Part shown: in pieces, positions 36,531 to 48,654 of the stretch | How positions within the stretch are numbered: position 1 is the stretch's first letter | Layout of the letters: each line of letters opens with the position of its first letter | From: Dactylellina haptotyla | Lineage: Eukaryota; Ascomycota; Orbiliomycetes; Orbiliales; Orbiliaceae | Direction of reading: 5' to 3' | Assembly (NCBI GenBank): GCA_031310005.1 | Contig: CM062380.1 | Coordinates: forward strand, 1,736,001 to 1,800,000 | DNA: 64,000 nucleotides | Made by a program: the position numbers and the translations under genes | Notes under the pieces: generated by a model | Databases searched by the model: none | What the model was told of the DNA's origin: nothing | The model's input: the letters and a program-made list of their open reading frames with translations, nothing else

Positions 36531-37673
36531 ATGGCATCTGTTGATACGTTCAAAGGGCCTGTTACAGCCCTGAACCTCACCCGGTGGCTCTTCCGTTGCG
36601 AAGACAATTTAGCAGACTGGGAAGATGACAACAATAAGACGCTGACGCAAAAGAGAAAAATCAAAATCGTTGGTCGGGCAATCTCAAATGAGGGAGAAAC
36701 CCAAAGTTTGTATGACTGGTACAATAACAATCTTACAGCCTTTGACGCTTCAAATACGACTTGGGATGAGTTCCGAGACGCCGTGAAGCAAGAAGCACTA
36801 GGCAAAGGTTGGCGCTTGCAGCTTCTGAGAGAACTCTATACAAGTTCGCAAGGAAGCATGACTGTTAAAGAGTATGCCTCTCACCGCGATAACCTTTCCT
36901 TTGTCATTTCTCGCATAGGACACGAAATCCCAAAAGTTGTAGGGTTTGCGGAGAAAGCCCACTTGCTATTCCAGGCAGATCCGGGCATCTTGGACGCCGT
37001 CCTTGACCAAGAGGCCGACCACCAACGGCTTGTTGCAGCAAAAAAGGAAGATATCGTTCGATGGTTGACCAAGCATGAGTCCGCCAAGACTGGGCCAACC
37101 TCAAACCCGTCCAACTCTACGTAAGTTACGCCACACATATCTCTACTCCTACTACTATAGAAATAAAACTCACATGAGCTATATAGTCAACCCCCGTCAA
37201 TCCCCGCCGGAATCAGTGTCGCTTTGTATATGCAGTCTGAATGCTATGGAGATACCACCAGCAGCCGTCACTCGTGCTTGCTTTCCCTCCCCCCGAACAA
37301 GGTACCCCGCGTCACTCGTTTTAGCGCAATGGGTTCATTCCCAGAGCTTCGTTCTTATTCCTTTACTTTTGAAAACCCTGCCTTGGACATATCTCCCCTC
37401 CCTGCGACGACAGGAGGTACTTCCATGAGCTTTAGTTTGGGGACTGGAGAGTATATCAGCACTTTCAAGCTTTCATGTAGCGCTGGTTTCGTCCATCGCA
37501 TCAGTTTTGTAACTTCAAAGGGTGTCGAATATGCTCTTGGTGGTTCTGGTTCGTGGGATAAAATTATTGAGGCGCCTTCTGGCTGGAGTATCGTGGGACT
37601 TCACAGCTTTTCTCTTTATGCATCCCCTTATTACCGCGTTAAGGCTCTTGGTTGTATCTTTGGCCGTATCTAA
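36531..37673 (+). CDS. Gag-like domain fused to a jacalin-type lectin domain
   Basis: Two exons, 36531-37120 and 37187-37673, join in phase and give 358 residues with no internal stop. Residues about 1-175 resemble a retrotransposon Gag capsid: a LTRWLFRCEDNL start, a LYDWYNNN motif and TTWDEFRDAVKQEAL, then a helical SMTVKEYASHRDNLSF segment. After a Pro/Ser linker the C-terminal 130 residues resemble a jacalin-like lectin: SFSLGTGEYISTFKL, a FVHRISFVTSKGVEYALGG block and a final IVGLHSFSLYASPYYRVKALGCIF strand pair. There is no protease, reverse transcriptase or zinc knuckle. I infer a host gene captured from an element, with an added sugar-binding module. The intron falls between the two domains. 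The role is unknown; it lies 2.5 kb from the NLR gene. Confidence 0.68.
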
Positions 37674-40156
37674 GGTTTGGCCAATATTTTATTGATAACT
37701 TCGTTTGGAGATGGTCCTGTAACGAGAAATTTCTGTCTTTAATGTCTGTGCTTTGGTGTAATATTTGTTTTGTTATCCAAAATCTACTCTCCTTCTGGCC
37801 TCGTACCCAGCCACCGATACGTCCACTCTCTTTCCAAAAGCTGGAAATTTTTTTGGCACGGACTGTAAATGAAAGCTTCAAGACTTTTTAACTATGAGGC
37901 ATGTAGTTACGCCTCGTTCAACACTGATTATTCAATGACTGCCGTCTAATATCCAGTATTAGCACCCCATGTAGCCGCGCCCGACGTTTCCCCTTAGGTT
38001 ATGATTACCATTGACTTTCAGAAAATCTTTCTATCTTGACCATAGATAAACGGATTCCGCTCAGCGTTGGGTTATTTAATGTGAGTAAGAATTTTAGAGG
38101 TGTCATATGCATGTAGAAAAATATGCGCGCAGTGTGGTACGCATTGCACTGAGCCTGTTCAAGCGGCTTCGATTTTGGCCTGCTCCCATGATTTTGCCGT
38201 TGTGTAGCTAAAGTACATGTAACTCAGTCTCGCAACCAGCATGCCAGTCTTTAGCCTTGATACCAGGCGCTGGCTACTAGGGCCAGTCTCGTAACTACAT
38301 GCATCTGGTCTCGCGGGGCATGCATCTATTCAAGCCTCCTCCAACTTGTTGCCAAACCAAAAAAATGCCCCTCCAACTTGGTTACACCAAAAAACCAAAA
38401 ACACTACGAACAACACGAGATTATACGCACCCTTGATGCCCTTCTTGAGCTTAGAATTGGCCACTGGGTTTAGTTATCCCTGGTTTATTGGCGGATTTCC
38501 AAGTTACCGTCGCAAAGAAACCTGCTGATATATATATATGGATACTATATAGCTCAGGAATGCAATACGCCGCTGATTCCAATTTATCAGAAGCGAACCG
38601 AGGTGCAGAATTCTATGCGCACTCATTTGTACATTTGAGTGTACAGCAGGCAGTGGGATGCTCTCTGCATAAATGCGCATGACTACCTGCAGCTGAGAGA
38701 AATGTCGATGCAACCGAGCTCATTTTCTAGATACCAATAATATCCTTATGAGAGACTCGTCATCATTGAAATTGGAGTAGAAGTTGACCGAGGATCCCTA
38801 GCAATAATGCCCTATGTATAGGAGCGATTTAGTTGTGACATGGAATTAAACAAAATGTACCAAGAGGAGGCCCATCGTGAGTGATTAATAACGGCCTGTC
38901 GGAACTGTACCAAACTTGACTTTACTACTACTGGGTACCAGCTGTTTCCCTTGGATAATCAGTCTTCTGGAAGCTATTCTAAAAACTTGGTGCGAAAGAA
39001 TAACCCAGGGTGATAAAAAGGCTGGGATTGTTTGATTTCACAACCTCATCTAGTAATCTGATAGTCTGAGTCATGTTTATGAAGAGTTTCGTAGATATGA
39101 GTTGTGAGTATTCCGGATGGAACTGTGGCAGTCACATATATAATCCTATAACCTTTCTTCTTAAGCGTGCTAGAACTTCGTGGGAATTTGACAGTATCAA
39201 ATTGTCTAACACACTCTGGCAATTATCACCCGGCCAGTCCTTAGAAACCTAATAATTGTTATGGAGTTTTGCTCATGTAATCTTTTACTGTAAGACATAT
39301 TCAGGAATGGAATTTGTCATTTAGAAAATCGCGTAAAACGATTGTGACTATCTCCAGTGTATGAAACTTGCTTTAGAGCTTCCCCTTCTAGCAAAGCCAA
39401 ACTTAAGCTGGTCGAAATATGGATCCTTAAGCTTCAACATATTGAATAGAGGTTGCTTGTTGGCTGCCTAGTAACTGGCTTGTTGCTTGAATTTGGGGTC
39501 AGCCCGGTATTGGTGAGCCTCTCCGGACTAGTGACATAAAAGAACCGGATTGAATAAGGAGGCCGATTAGATTAATATTCTGCTAATCTGAGGCTCATAG
39601 AACCATGACGCCGATAGGTGCATGCGTATTTTTATAAGCGCGCGCGTCCGTGTAACACATCTCACTCAAGCTCGAGCACTCTGGTTGCGAGCTTTGCGTT
39701 GCTTGCCGTACTATCCCACAAATAAAATTATAATTGGAAAGCTTGTTGCGAAACCCCACATGCGCATCCCAATAACGGCAAACCAGCCAAGGGAAGTTTG
39801 AATTTGCTTCGCCGTCTCTGTGCAGCGATAGACGGAAGGATGTATTGATAAATCCTCGGAGGTGGAGTCTTGCTTTGCAATATTCTATATTAAGATGTTT
39901 CGGCACCTCTGTAGCTCGATATACGCATGCGTAAGCAGCTGATAAAACATTTGGATCCTGTTCCCAACTATCGCTTTTGCATATCTCACTGTTGCTATCC
40001 TGCTCTTTGATAAAGCTGGATTGGATCCAAAGACGACAGTCCAGTCAACAAATCTAAAATTTTAAGAGCACAAATTCGGAAAGTACAGGTATCAAGACCA
40101 GGGCCGGCCCTCCAATCTGAAAAAACAATATAGTTGATATTTGCATTTGCGCCATA
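37674..40156. other. Intergenic, no supported gene
   Basis: About 2.5 kb. Open frames just after the lectin gene (37640-37890) run on both strands and have no domain. Near 38200-38330 there are several copies of the short motif GTCTCGYAAC mixed with GCATGC palindromes. Nothing else is interpretable. Confidence 0.35.
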
Positions 40157-43100
40157 ATGTCTACAGTTAAGAAACATAACGAATACTCCATAGGATGGGT
40201 TTGCTCACTTTCCAAAGAACAAGCAGCGGCGATAGCGATGCTGGACGAACGACACAATGGCCTTTCCAAAGCATCGAACGACTCTAATACTTACACCCTG
40301 GGATCCATTAGAGGGCACAACGTCGCTATAACATGTTTGCCCAAAGGTCGCACTGGCACAATTTCAGCCGCGAATGCTATCACAAATATGGTTAACACGT
40401 TTCCATCAATTAAATTTGTTCTTATGGTTGGCATCGGTTCAGGGGTTCCAACCAAAGTCAGACTTGGAGACGTCGTCGTCAGCGTACCTGTTGAAAAAAC
40501 ACCTGGTGTGATCCAGTGGGGATTTGATGAATCCAAAACGACTTTCGAGCAAGTTGGGGTACTGAACAGCCCCCCCGATTTACTATTATCCGCTATATCA
40601 AAGTTGGCGACGGAGAACGAACTCGACGGATCTCGAATAGACACCTTTCTGGCCGAGCTGGGACAAAAATACCCAAGGTTGGCGCCGAAGTATCTACGTT
40701 CTGAGGCACTAAAAGATGAGCTATATAAAGCAACCTACAGCCATGTCAGCAAACCGCCTTCAGACGATGAAGAAGAAGACGAGGATGAGGACGAGGATGA
40801 CGATGACGAAATCGGAACCTGCCAATACTGTGATAAGACAAAACTTGTAAAGAGGAAACCCAGAGAGATGCTCGTCCACTATGGTCTTGTTGGATCTGGA
40901 AGTCGGGCTGTAAGCGATGCCGTTTCTAGAAATAAATTAAATAAGGACCTGGGGGGTAAAGTCCTCTGCATCGAGACTGAGGCTGCAGGTCTTATGAGTA
41001 ATTTTCCGGGTATTATAATTCGAGGGGTGTGCGACTATGCGGATTCACACAAAAATGAAGATTGGCAGGAGCATGCTGCCGCAGTTGCTGCCGCATTCGC
41101 AAAAGAACTCATAACCCACATACAACCAAAAGATGTCGAGGAAGAGAAATCCGTGAAGGATATTCTCAACATAGTTAATGAAGGTTAGTCGCAGACCCCC
41201 TTTCATCTAATAGCCCGCTGCTTTAATAGCATAATCTTCGGTTGAAACTAGGATATTACTTGGTGTATAACGCTGATTCCAATTGATTCTCTTCAGTGCG
41301 GGTCGTCGTTTCCAAGATGGATAAGAATGTCGAAAGAATTAGCAGGAAGTTGGAAAAGGACCAAGACCTGGAGATTCTCAACTGGCTTACACAAGTGGAC
41401 TACTATCCTCAGCATAATGACTATATCAGGCTACGGCAACCAAACACAGGTAACTGGCTCTTGGATTCACTAGAGTACCAAGCCTGGACAAAGACCCCAG
41501 ATCGGATTTTCTTTTGCCCGGGTATTCCGGGGGCTGGAAAGACTATTATTGCAGCAACTGTAGTGGAGAGCCTTCTAGCATTGTCTCAGAACGATGCAAA
41601 CGTTGGGGTTGCATTCATTTATTTTAACTTCAAACGACAGCTTGAGCAGAGTGTTGAAGAGCTACTTTCAAATCTACTAAAACAATTCAGTCGGAATCAA
41701 GCAGAGATGCCGGATATTGTACAGAAACTCTATAGCACTCACAGAGTCGGCACACGACCTCCAATTGGCACATTATTCAAAACTTTGGTATCGGTCGCCA
41801 AAGCGTATTCGAAAGTCTTCGTTGTTGTTGATGCGATTGATGAATGTGGAGTATCAGAAGGATGTCGACATAGATTTTTAGACCAATTATTTGATTTTCA
41901 GGCCGAAGCGAAGGCAAACCTTTTTGTTACGTCGAGATTCATACCCGAAATTACAGAGAGATTTCAAACAGAGGGTATACTAAGTCTAGAAATCCGTGCC
42001 CGCAAGGAGGATGTACAAAGATATCTTGAAACCCGATTGCTTACCATTGACGGGATTGTTAAGAATCATGTGGATCTACGACGGGAAGTAGTGGCTAAGA
42101 TTATTGCTGATATCGACGGGATGTAAGTAAATGATTTTCTCTTCTTAAGATGGCAGGTCTTACTAACACGAAACAAAGGTTTCTGATTGCAAAACTCCGT
42201 CTTGAGTCCTTTGCTGGCCTCGTATCTCGTAAATCAGTGCGAGAAACGCTAGAAAAACGCTCGAAGGGATCTGACGTATACAAAACTGCTTACGACGACG
42301 CTATGGCGAGAATACAGAACCACGTAGATTCTTCTCGAGAATGGGCGATGAAGGTGTTAGCCTGGATCTGCTGTACTCAGAGATCACTTAAGAAGATTGA
42401 ACTCCAGCATGCCCTTGCAGTAGAACTTGGCAAAAGAGAATTTGACAAGGAAAATCTCCCAGATATTGGTTATCTGGCGTCGCTGTGTAGCGGATTGGTG
42501 GTGATTGATGAAGAAAGTCATAATGTGCGATTAGTGCATTATACTACACAAGAATACTTCGAGGGAACCTGGACGAAATGGTTTCCCACGGCCCATGCCC
42601 AGATTACGGAGACATGCGTTACCTACATGTCGTACGATGTTTTCAGGGTCGGCCTCGCTCCGAGTTTTTTTGATTTACGGAGAAGATTCGAGGCCAATCC
42701 CTTCTACGAATATGCTACGAGAAATTGGGGCTACCACGCTGTGCTGTCAATGGATGGAGATTCATTAGTATTAGATTTCATTGAGGATGATAAAGTGACT
42801 CCATCTTGTATTCAAGCACTAAAGCCTATGGGAATAGGTGAATTACAACGTTTTCCGAAGTCAGTGGTGGAAAATACATCAGGGGCCTATATCACGGCAT
42901 ATTTCGGACTGTACAAATCAATGAAAGCACTACTTCAGAAAAGAGATATCAAAGATCTGGGGTGGATGTCACTGCTATGGGCCGTGGGAAACGGACAATC
43001 AACAACGGCGGAAGTTCTAATAAACAGTGGCGTAGATGTCAATCCTGGGGAAATCAAATATGAGCAAACGCCGCTACACCTGGCTGCCAAACGAGGGTAT

Positions 43101-43847
43101 GAGACAGTTGTGAAGTTATTAATAGATCGAGGTGCAGATATTGAAACTAGAGATACTTTCTATGGGCAGACCACGCTTTCATGGGCCGCAGAGGGTGGAT
43201 CTAGAAATGTGGTAAAGTTGTTACTAGACATGGGTGCAGAAATTGAGGCTAAGGACGAAGATGACCGGACACCATTATCATCGGCTGCAGAATCTGGACG
43301 TGAAGAAGTAGTGAAGCTTCTGATCGAAAGGGGGGCAAATATAGAGGCTAGTGGCCGTAATGGGCAAACACCCTTGTTTTGGGCTGCGGCGAATGGTCAT
43401 GGTAAAGTACTGGAGCTGCTAATAGAAGCGGGGGGGAATACTAAGGTTAGAGACAACGAGGGACGAATACCGATTTCATGGGCCGCAGAGAATGGACATG
43501 AGAGGGTGGTGGAGCTGTTGCTAGATAGCGGTGCGAATATTGATAGTAAGGACAGTGACTCTGGGCAATCAGCATTGATGGGGGCTGCAATGAATGGAAG
43601 AGAAGACGTGATGAAGGTTTTGATGGACAGAGGTGCAGATATTGACGCTAAAGACGAGGGTGGGCGAACAGCATTATCGTGGGCCGCAATGGAAGGACAT
43701 GAAGGAGCGGTTGCCCTATTATTAGATAGGGGAGCAAATGTTAGCATTAAAGATGATGATGGGCAGACGCCATTGTCGTGGGCTAGGGAGTCTGGAAAAG
43801 ACAAGATGGTAGACCTGTTGATTGAAATGGGAGCCGTGGATATCTAA
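40157..43847 (+). CDS. NLR: nucleoside phosphorylase-like / NACHT / ankyrin repeats
   Basis: A fungal NOD-like receptor of the PNP-NACHT-ANK class. Three exons, 40157-41183, 41297-42122 and 42179-43847, join in phase and give 1173 residues. Residues 1-325 are a phosphorylase-like domain: IGWVCSLSKEQAAA, VLMVGIGSGVP, the TCQYCDK loop, VHYGLVGSGS, CIETEAAGLM and GVCDYADSHKN. An acidic run of Asp/Glu sits at about 201-217. The NACHT domain has Walker A GIPGAGKT (about 418-425) and a Walker B region VFVVVDAIDEC (about 516-526). Residues about 880-1173 form nine ankyrin units of TPL-WAA type. In this class the NTPase drives oligomerisation, the repeats bind ligands and the N-terminal domain is the effector. 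It is complete, with no breaks. Immune or heterokaryon-incompatibility function is inferred from the family. Confidence 0.94.
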
Positions 43848-44345
43848 CCGAAGATGGAATTAGCTAGAAGGCTATATCACTAACTCTCACTGGGCTTGCT
43901 GATGGTTCTTGCAGGCGACTAATACCAGGCCTACTGTCGTTATTTCCACTCAAACTAGCCTATTCTGAGTCTATATCTATGTGGCGAATTAAAACTTGCA
44001 AATGGATAATAAAATTGGAAATAAAAGATGGATTCTCGGGCTTGGTTAGATCCTGTAGACAATAGTACATGTACATGGGCTGGGTTTCGTAGTGATGACT
44101 AGTAGACCATCAAACTCTGCCAGCTAACATTTGTAACTAGAAACGCGCATGATTAAGACTCTTAAACTTGTTTCTTGGAATAACATAAGGTTTAAATGCT
44201 AGCCATTAGTATATTCTTCCAATTCTTTCATACCCCGAACTGGGCAATCCTGGGTGCTCATGTTACTTAGATTATAGAAGACAGCTAGTAAGCAAGAACA
44301 TTTAAATTGCCTTGGCCATGTTCGTCTTCGAAAGTCTATCTAGAA
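43848..44345. terminator. Convergent 3' region between NLR and a membrane protein gene
   Basis: About 500 AT-rich bases between two tail-to-tail genes. No gene found. Confidence 0.35.
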
Positions 44346-45104
44346 TTATTTTCTAGCTAGTCTTCGCCGTCTTCGACTGAGGTAAAACCCCCCAGCTATT
44401 CCAAAGACGAGAAGCACAGCGCCAGCAACTCCAACCCCGATTCCAATTTTGGCTACCGTGGAAAAAGAACTCGGCTGTAATGAAGATGTGGTGGCTTCAG
44501 AAGATGTTACTATGGCCGTAAAACTGTGCCCTTCCACAGTATTCGGGTGTTCTGAGCGTGGTGGAGGAGTCGTTGTCGTCGTGGGAGGCGTATATAGCGG
44601 CGCCGTTGGTGGCGGGTTGAGACCGTTTTCCCTCCAGCGAACCTCAATCGCCGACCCGATAAGTAGTAAACTGCTGCCCACTTTCGTTTCCCCTGTTTCT
44701 AGGGGATAAGGTCCTCCAGGTTTTAGCGTAATGAATTCAAATGCTGTCAATGTACCCGTGATGCTGGTTTGGCAGTTCAAGAAGTCGTTAGCTGTTAACC
44801 CCTTTAGGCAGCAGACGCCGCGGGTCTCGGTGTCATTGACGGTACTGCTAGCGATTGTATATCTTGATGGACACACTCCGGGGGAGAAATATGGCCCCCA
44901 GTTATCGCCCGCAGTAGCTTGGTACGCGGATGGGAAACAATCTGTCCCTAAATACGGAGGCGCCATAAGTGCATATTCGGCGAACCCGCCAGTATACATC
45001 TGGAACGGGATTCCATCGGAGTCGACCAGCGCCGTTAGAGAAAAGCATGAGGACGGCGGAGTGAAAGTGGTTGTCAGTGGACCGAGAAACGTTTCTATTG
45101 GCAT
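44346..45104 (-). CDS. Single-pass membrane protein with Cys-containing ectodomain
   Basis: Single exon as read, 252 residues. The N-terminal 165 residues contain cysteines (SCFSLTA, DCFPSAYQ, GVCPSRYT, GVCCLKG, NCQTSITG) typical of an extracellular disulfide-rich domain. A Thr/Pro-rich stalk follows (PPTTTTTPPP), then one membrane helix at about 222-245 (IGIGVGVAGAVLLVFGIAGGFYL), then a short Arg/Lys-rich cytoplasmic tail. The layout matches many ascomycete hypothetical surface proteins that have a TM directly followed by basic residues. There is no clear signal peptide at the first Met, so an upstream exon could be missing. Function unknown. Confidence 0.68.
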   Translation of the reverse strand: MPIETFLGPLTTTFTPPSSCFSLTALVDSDGIPFQMYTGGFAEYALMAPPYLGTDCFPSAYQATAGDNWGPYFSPGVCPSRYTIASSTVNDTETRGVCCLKGLTANDFLNCQTSITGTLTAFEFITLKPGGPYPLETGETKVGSSLLLIGSAIEVRWRENGLNPPPTAPLYTPPTTTTTPPPRSEHPNTVEGHSFTAIVTSSEATTSSLQPSSFSTVAKIGIGVGVAGAVLLVFGIAGGFYLSRRRRRLARK

Positions 45105-45630
45105 GGTAATCTGGCGATATCGAGGGCTATAGTGGTATGAATTCTTAATACCTCACTTCAAAGGAATCGGATGATTACACACACATATATATCTATAGCG
45201 ATGATAGGAGGCTGACGAAATTCAAGCTCGAATTTTGTAGTGCAAGCGGCTGAGAACTCGACGGAAAATACCATCCTTTTAAGTTCAGGAGCGGGTTTGT
45301 ATTAAAAAATCAAGCTGCGGACTTTGTGCAAATATCGCGCTTCCAAGTTCTTTCGACTTAGAATCTAGTGCGGCCCAACCAGTGAGGAATTCGGCTTATA
45401 TTATGCCAAATCTAGCCACGGATTTCTGACACACTCCATTTTACTTACAAACATAAGCACGGTCTCTACCAGAATCCAAATATCAATACCGTAGTTTATT
45501 TCCGTCGCCTTGCTACCCTGTATGCAAGCGTGTGAGCATTATTAGATAGAAAAATAACTACCTCATAAATTATGCACGACTATTAATTAAATTCGACCTT
45601 AATTTGTGAGATCCATACAGTACTGCCCAC
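45105..45630. other. Intergenic between two membrane-protein genes
   Basis: No gene supported in about 0.5 kb. A TATATATATA tract lies near 45185-45193, about 85 bases upstream of the minus-strand start at 45104. Confidence 0.35.
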
Positions 45631-47559
45631 TTATGACTGCCCATCCCAGATGACGTATCCCCAACCTGATCTATCATTGGCGAGCATGCCGACTCGTAAG
45701 CTGGTACTTGTTCCAATAGTTTGAGACTCATCAAACAAATCACGAGACTGCGTAGCATAGTCTTTCCCCCTTTTGAATTCGAACAAATTAGCCACAAGTC
45801 CTAGCACACTCAGTCGTTCTCTAACGTTGTTATTGAGTTTTGGGTCACTCCGGAGCGCAACAATTGCAACCAACAGACCTAGGAGAGCGTACAAAGCATT
45901 GGCGCTAACTAGAGTATAGAGTGGGGCGATTGGTACCCGAGCTACGAGGAATTGCACTCTGAGCTGTTCTTCCAAGTTTTCTTGCGGTTCTAAAACGCCT
46001 GTCGTTGCGGCAAGGGTAATTTGGCTGAAGCTCACCGCAAACTTATCCGCAATTTGCTGTGAAGTATTGCTGATTCCAGCCGTAGTGATGCCAGTTTTGA
46101 CATAGAGGTCTCCAAAGTCTGTCGCGATGAGCGGAGCCAGGAATAAACTGGTGACAGTATTGTTGGCTGGGGAAAAAGAAGCCCATGTCACCGACGTGTT
46201 TGAGTACTTATATTCCATTTCGTAAAGTTCTACCTGGCAGCTAATAAGGACGGCATCTCCCCCGTGCGTAGGATTCACGATATCCGGGTCGTCTTGTAGA
46301 TTGCCTCCAAGACCACCGGTATAATCATTTATATTGATAATTGTTCCGAGCGCGAAATAAAATGGATTAGACGCGTTGTCAAACACCGTTATTGGCTGCG
46401 TTAGGCGTTCGTCGAAAAAAAAGTCGGCGACAAAGAACTCTCGAACTAGGGAAAGCTTGATTTCAGAGCCGACAGTACCTTGTGTCAAATCTCCATAAAA
46501 TGAATCTGTGCATCTGAATGGAGTTGAGGCTCCAGAAAGATCTCTTAGATTGCATCTGCGGCTAATCGGTTTGCAACTGACGTTACTTGCGAATGTTGTT
46601 GCTGAGAACGCTATCTCCGGGGATAGGTCTTTGCCAGTTATAAATGAAAACACGCCTTCGCTCATTCCAACTGTGAATATCTGATTATCGGCGGACTGGT
46701 TGCTGATAGTTTTGAGACTTTCTGAACCACCAATGAGATATGTTCTAGATGCGGCCGCACTAAGGTTACAAGAACTGTACATGGACTCCGCCGGCTGTGT
46801 ACAACTAGCAGATAATTTCCGACCATGCGATGATACTGGAGAAGTTGAGGGTGTTGTTTGGTCCAGTAGAACGGTGGTGGTAGCTATATGAAGCCAGGTA
46901 TCTGCAGCCCAAATCAAATATCTGAAAATGAGAAAATATTAGTCTAGGCCCTCACGGTACTCATATCAATAGGTCTCCCACCCAAGAAGCGTTGACAAGA
47001 CGAGAAGAGTTGCTGAAAGTCGGACAACCTTGGTGGTTGTCTGACGGCGTTTCCAAACCATATACTTCCCCCACTCCCATATTGCTCCAGGCCTACCAGT
47101 GGCCATGATTACGAGTAGGTTGAGTTGATATGGTGTAGGTAGCTTGGTGACATCTCCTATCGTCGAGGAGGTACGAATACTTGACGCAATAGAGAAGAAC
47201 ATCAGTGCCATTAAAAGCCCAGGGAGCAGTGGAGCGATCGAGCTTGACCAGGATGCTATAGTCGTGAAACTTGAGGCACTAATTCTGACGAGATATGCCC
47301 CGACCTCAGAGTCGCCTTCCACGATTACTAACGAGCTACCAGTGACCCGATATTTGAACACGAGTCCAAGCAAGAGACCGCAAAGGGCGAGCATAGGTAG
47401 CGTCAATAATGCTGTGGCGATTAATATCTGTTGATATGCCCCGCTTAAACCGTCACCGACGGGCTGAGCGAAGTTACTTTCATGGTGCTTCTGTTGCTGT
47501 TGTTGCTGCTGCCACTGTTCATCTGGCAGCGGTGGTCGCAGCGGCGAGGGCATCTCCAT
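45631..47559 (-). CDS. Multi-pass fungal membrane protein of unknown function
   Basis: Two exons, 47559-46982 and 46921-45631, join in phase and give 622 residues. A short Gln-rich N-terminus is followed by a first helix (ILIATALLTLPMLALCGLLLGLVF) and a second (SIAPLLPGLLMALMFFSIA). A third lies across the splice join (VVRLSATLLVLSTLLGYLIWAADTWLH). A long ectodomain with cysteines and N-glycosylation sequons (NLS, NVS, NTS) follows. A fourth helix lies near the end (LYTLVSANALYALLGLLVAIVAL) before a cytoplasmic tail. The W-A-A-D-T-W-L-H motif just after the third helix is a feature I associate with large families of uncharacterised fungal membrane proteins. The function is unknown. It has the same orientation as the neighbouring single-pass protein gene. 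Confidence 0.75.
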
Positions 47560-48536
47560 TGTAGATACGGTGGCATTAATATCATTACAACATATTCAAA
47601 GAAGGAAAAAATTCGAAGCAGTAATTTGTAAATTATTCTACTTGCAGAGGTAGGCGTGGTTATGCGCTGGGCTCATATGGGGTAGCGTTGTTCTGCCGCT
47701 TCATCGAGAACCCCTCCCCTCGCGACATGATAATGTTATAGCTCGCGAGAACAAGGCTAAGAGGCTGAGATAGCAAATTGCTATGGCTTTCTTCTATTTG
47801 ATAGGGGAGAGCCACACAGCTCCGTGCAATCGCCCAATCTTATCGTGCCCATTTTCTTTGATGTTTTTCTAGATCTATAGAAAGCAAGGCTATCGACTTT
47901 CAGCTCGCGTTGCACAAGAACGCCACAGAGTATTTAGCCGAGCGACATAGCTTGGAGTGGACAGGGCCGGGATTTTCCGATTTGGAGAGTTATCGCATTG
48001 TTAAGTCCGAGCAGTTGTGCTGAATCTCCTTGAGAAGTGAATACAAATGCTTGATGGGTATCGATACTAGTATCCTACATCTTTCGAGGCTTCCACCGTG
48101 CACCCAAAACCATCCTAGTTGAGCTATGCAAATGATATTTGGCGAACGCCAACATTCCTCGCGAGGCCAACCAACTACGCCAGCCAATCGGATGCAATTA
48201 TACATCCAGGAAACCACAGAAACAACGCATAAAAGCCAGAATTATAATTGCAAAGACCATGTCCGGCTCGCAACTTGAAGGAACCTTCTTTTGCCAACTA
48301 TATTATGTAGCTAGGAACCTACCCTGAGTCATATTGAGATATATAACATGTGAGGTAGACCCTACACTAAGCCTAGGCCGGAGCCTAATTGTAAAGGCAA
48401 ATCACACTATATTGAGACCGCGTTGCAATTGCACTGCGTCTCGTCAACTGCCTCAGGCTATCCGTATATATACGTATATAAATCGACGAAAAGACGATTA
48501 TATCAGGTTATAGGAGTATAACATATCCAAACTGTC
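47560..48536. other. Intergenic, no supported gene
   Basis: About 1 kb upstream of the multi-pass membrane protein and of 5S copy 2. A Gln-coding CAA repeat lies inside the preceding gene's first exon, not here. Nothing recognisable. Confidence 0.35.
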
Positions 48537-48654
48537 ATCTACGACCATAGAACTAGGAAAACAGGGTATCCCGTCCGCTCTGCCTTACTCAAGCCTCGTA
48601 TCGATCAAGTAGTAGTATCGTGGGTGACCAGATGCGAATTCTGATTGTTGTAGT
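48537..48654 (+). rRNA. 5S ribosomal RNA, copy 2
   Basis: A 118-base stretch with pairing ends (ATCTACGACC and GTTGTAGT) and the same internal blocks as copy 1: GGGTATCCCGTCCGCTCTGCC, ACTCAAGCC and GTGGGTGACCA. A T-rich terminator follows (TTTCTCTTTTT). In the AACAGGG region this copy matches the usual fungal AAAACAGGG, while copy 1 has AAAAAAGGG. In helix II it has a T-C mismatch at the position where copy 1 has G-G. Confidence 0.88.

Noticed and set aside
35980-38330. Short GTCTCGYAAC motifs on both sides of the Gag-lectin gene, considered as terminal repeats
   Set aside because: The matches are about ten bases with different surroundings; no longer direct or inverted repeat supports an element boundary.
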